Of a DNA stretch of 64,000 nt, positions 62,937 to 64,000 are shown in pieces. Source of the stretch: Archilochus colubris (Eukaryota > Chordata > Aves > Apodiformes > Trochilidae); contig CM041083.1 in the NCBI GenBank assembly GCA_023079485.1, positions 140,877,052-140,941,051 on the forward strand, read 5' to 3'. The notes under the pieces are model-generated. The model did not search any database and had not been told where the DNA came from. It saw only the letters and a program-made list of their open reading frames with translations. Both the position numbers and the translations under genes were made by a program. How positions within the stretch are numbered: the stretch's first letter is position 1; each line of letters opens with the position of its first letter.

Positions 62937-64000
62937 CATTAGCAAAAGTAGCTAATGGAAATTAGCAGGAGTGCCAATTTCAGAAACAGGATGATATTTA
63001 ACAAATTATAACGATTTTACCCTCCCAAGTGAGAATCAGTGAGAGCAGCTGTGAGAAGGAGAGCTGTAAACATCCACCAAGCATCCTGCCGCAAGCTGAG
63101 CACAGGGACAGAGAGGCAACCACTGTTATGCTCGGGTTAGCAAACGTGGCTTATCGCTCTTATATTTTTCCTCCAGGCACAGGCAGCCCAGAGATTCCCA
63201 TAAAAACTCACTTTTACAGTCTCCCTGAAGGGTAATTATCAGCAATAAAAATATTTTTGAAATTACTGCCTGGTTAATAGCATGCACAACATAGGAAAGC
63301 TTTGAGTAACAACACTGGCTGTGATGAGGTATGAAACCCATGAGGAGTCCAAAACAAAAGCTCTATCATACAGCAGCAGCAGTCTGAGACAGGCAGAGGA
63401 GGTGTTGCTTCAGGCAGGACAGAAACAAATCCCAAATATTGTGTTTAACCACAATTCAAGTAAAAGAAAAAGAGATCTCCCTTATGGAAACAGAAATTCA
63501 AAGCCATGGTCCTACGCAGGGATGGCTGGAGCCAGCAGGAGACATCATTTTGCATCTTTATGTGCTTGAGGAGATTTGCAAGGGGAAGAAGCTCAGCGTG
63601 ATGGTGTTTCACTGCTCAGTTCTGTGTCCTCTGCTGAACCCCTCAACTGCTTCTCAGTGTTCAAATTTCAAAGTGTTCCTGCTCTCCTCTGAAGTTCCTT
63701 CAACAAGCCAGAAGGGAAAGGTTTGGAATGGTTGTGAGGTAAAGGACATGTTATGGGATCTCTGCTGAGCCTTACAGCTTGCACAGCTCCCAGGCAACTT
63801 ACAGCCTGCACTGCTCAGGACTCACTGCCTTCACATCTTGAGGATGTTTTCCCTTCCAAGCTGATGGAAATAAAAAGCACAAGGAAACTCCATGAACTGT
63901 GCAGTAACCAGAGATGTGGGGCTGGCAGAAACGAATGTGCAAGGGTCAAGACATAGGGCAAGGGGTGAACCCACCTGAGCTCCAACTCTTCTTGTTGCCC
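62937..64000. other. Intergenic to window end, nothing recognised
   Basis: Short open frames only. I see no repeat, RNA gene or exon I can support. Confidence 0.65.

Overview
This is vertebrate nuclear DNA, most likely from a bird and perhaps a passerine. The evidence is large AT-rich introns with GT-AG boundaries, several chicken-repeat-1 (CR1) LINE 3' ends with the tail TCTATGATTCTATGA, and a complete solo LTR resembling the ERVL-type LTRs common in songbirds. The lineage assignment rests on remembered repeat families, not on a search.

Layout: positions 1-4277 lie in an upstream intron. From 4278 to about 38330 the plus strand carries the 3' four fifths of one gene, RASA3 (GAP1-IP4BP, a Ras/Rap1 GTPase-activating protein). 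It has 19 coding exons and a 3' UTR of up to about 1.8 kb. The exon phases all join, giving about 686 codons plus a stop. Mammalian RASA3 has 834 residues, so about 148 N-terminal residues (start codon and first C2 domain) lie upstream of the window. Present here, in order, are the second C2 domain, the linker, the RasGAP domain with its arginine finger and FLR motif, the PH domain, the BTK-type zinc finger and the C-terminal tail.

From about 38.3 kb to 64 kb I find no protein-coding gene. This intergenic stretch holds three plus-strand CR1 copies, two minus-strand CR1 copies, one ERVL-like solo LTR with a perfect 5-bp target-site duplication, microsatellites, and a 33-bp inverted repeat with a 17-nt loop.

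The points most worth a second look are: a GC-AG intron inside the second C2 domain; a 48-nt in-frame candidate cassette exon at the GAP/PH junction; the near-perfect hairpin at 55 kb; and the intact solo LTR. I saw no bacterial-type or unknown multi-gene system.
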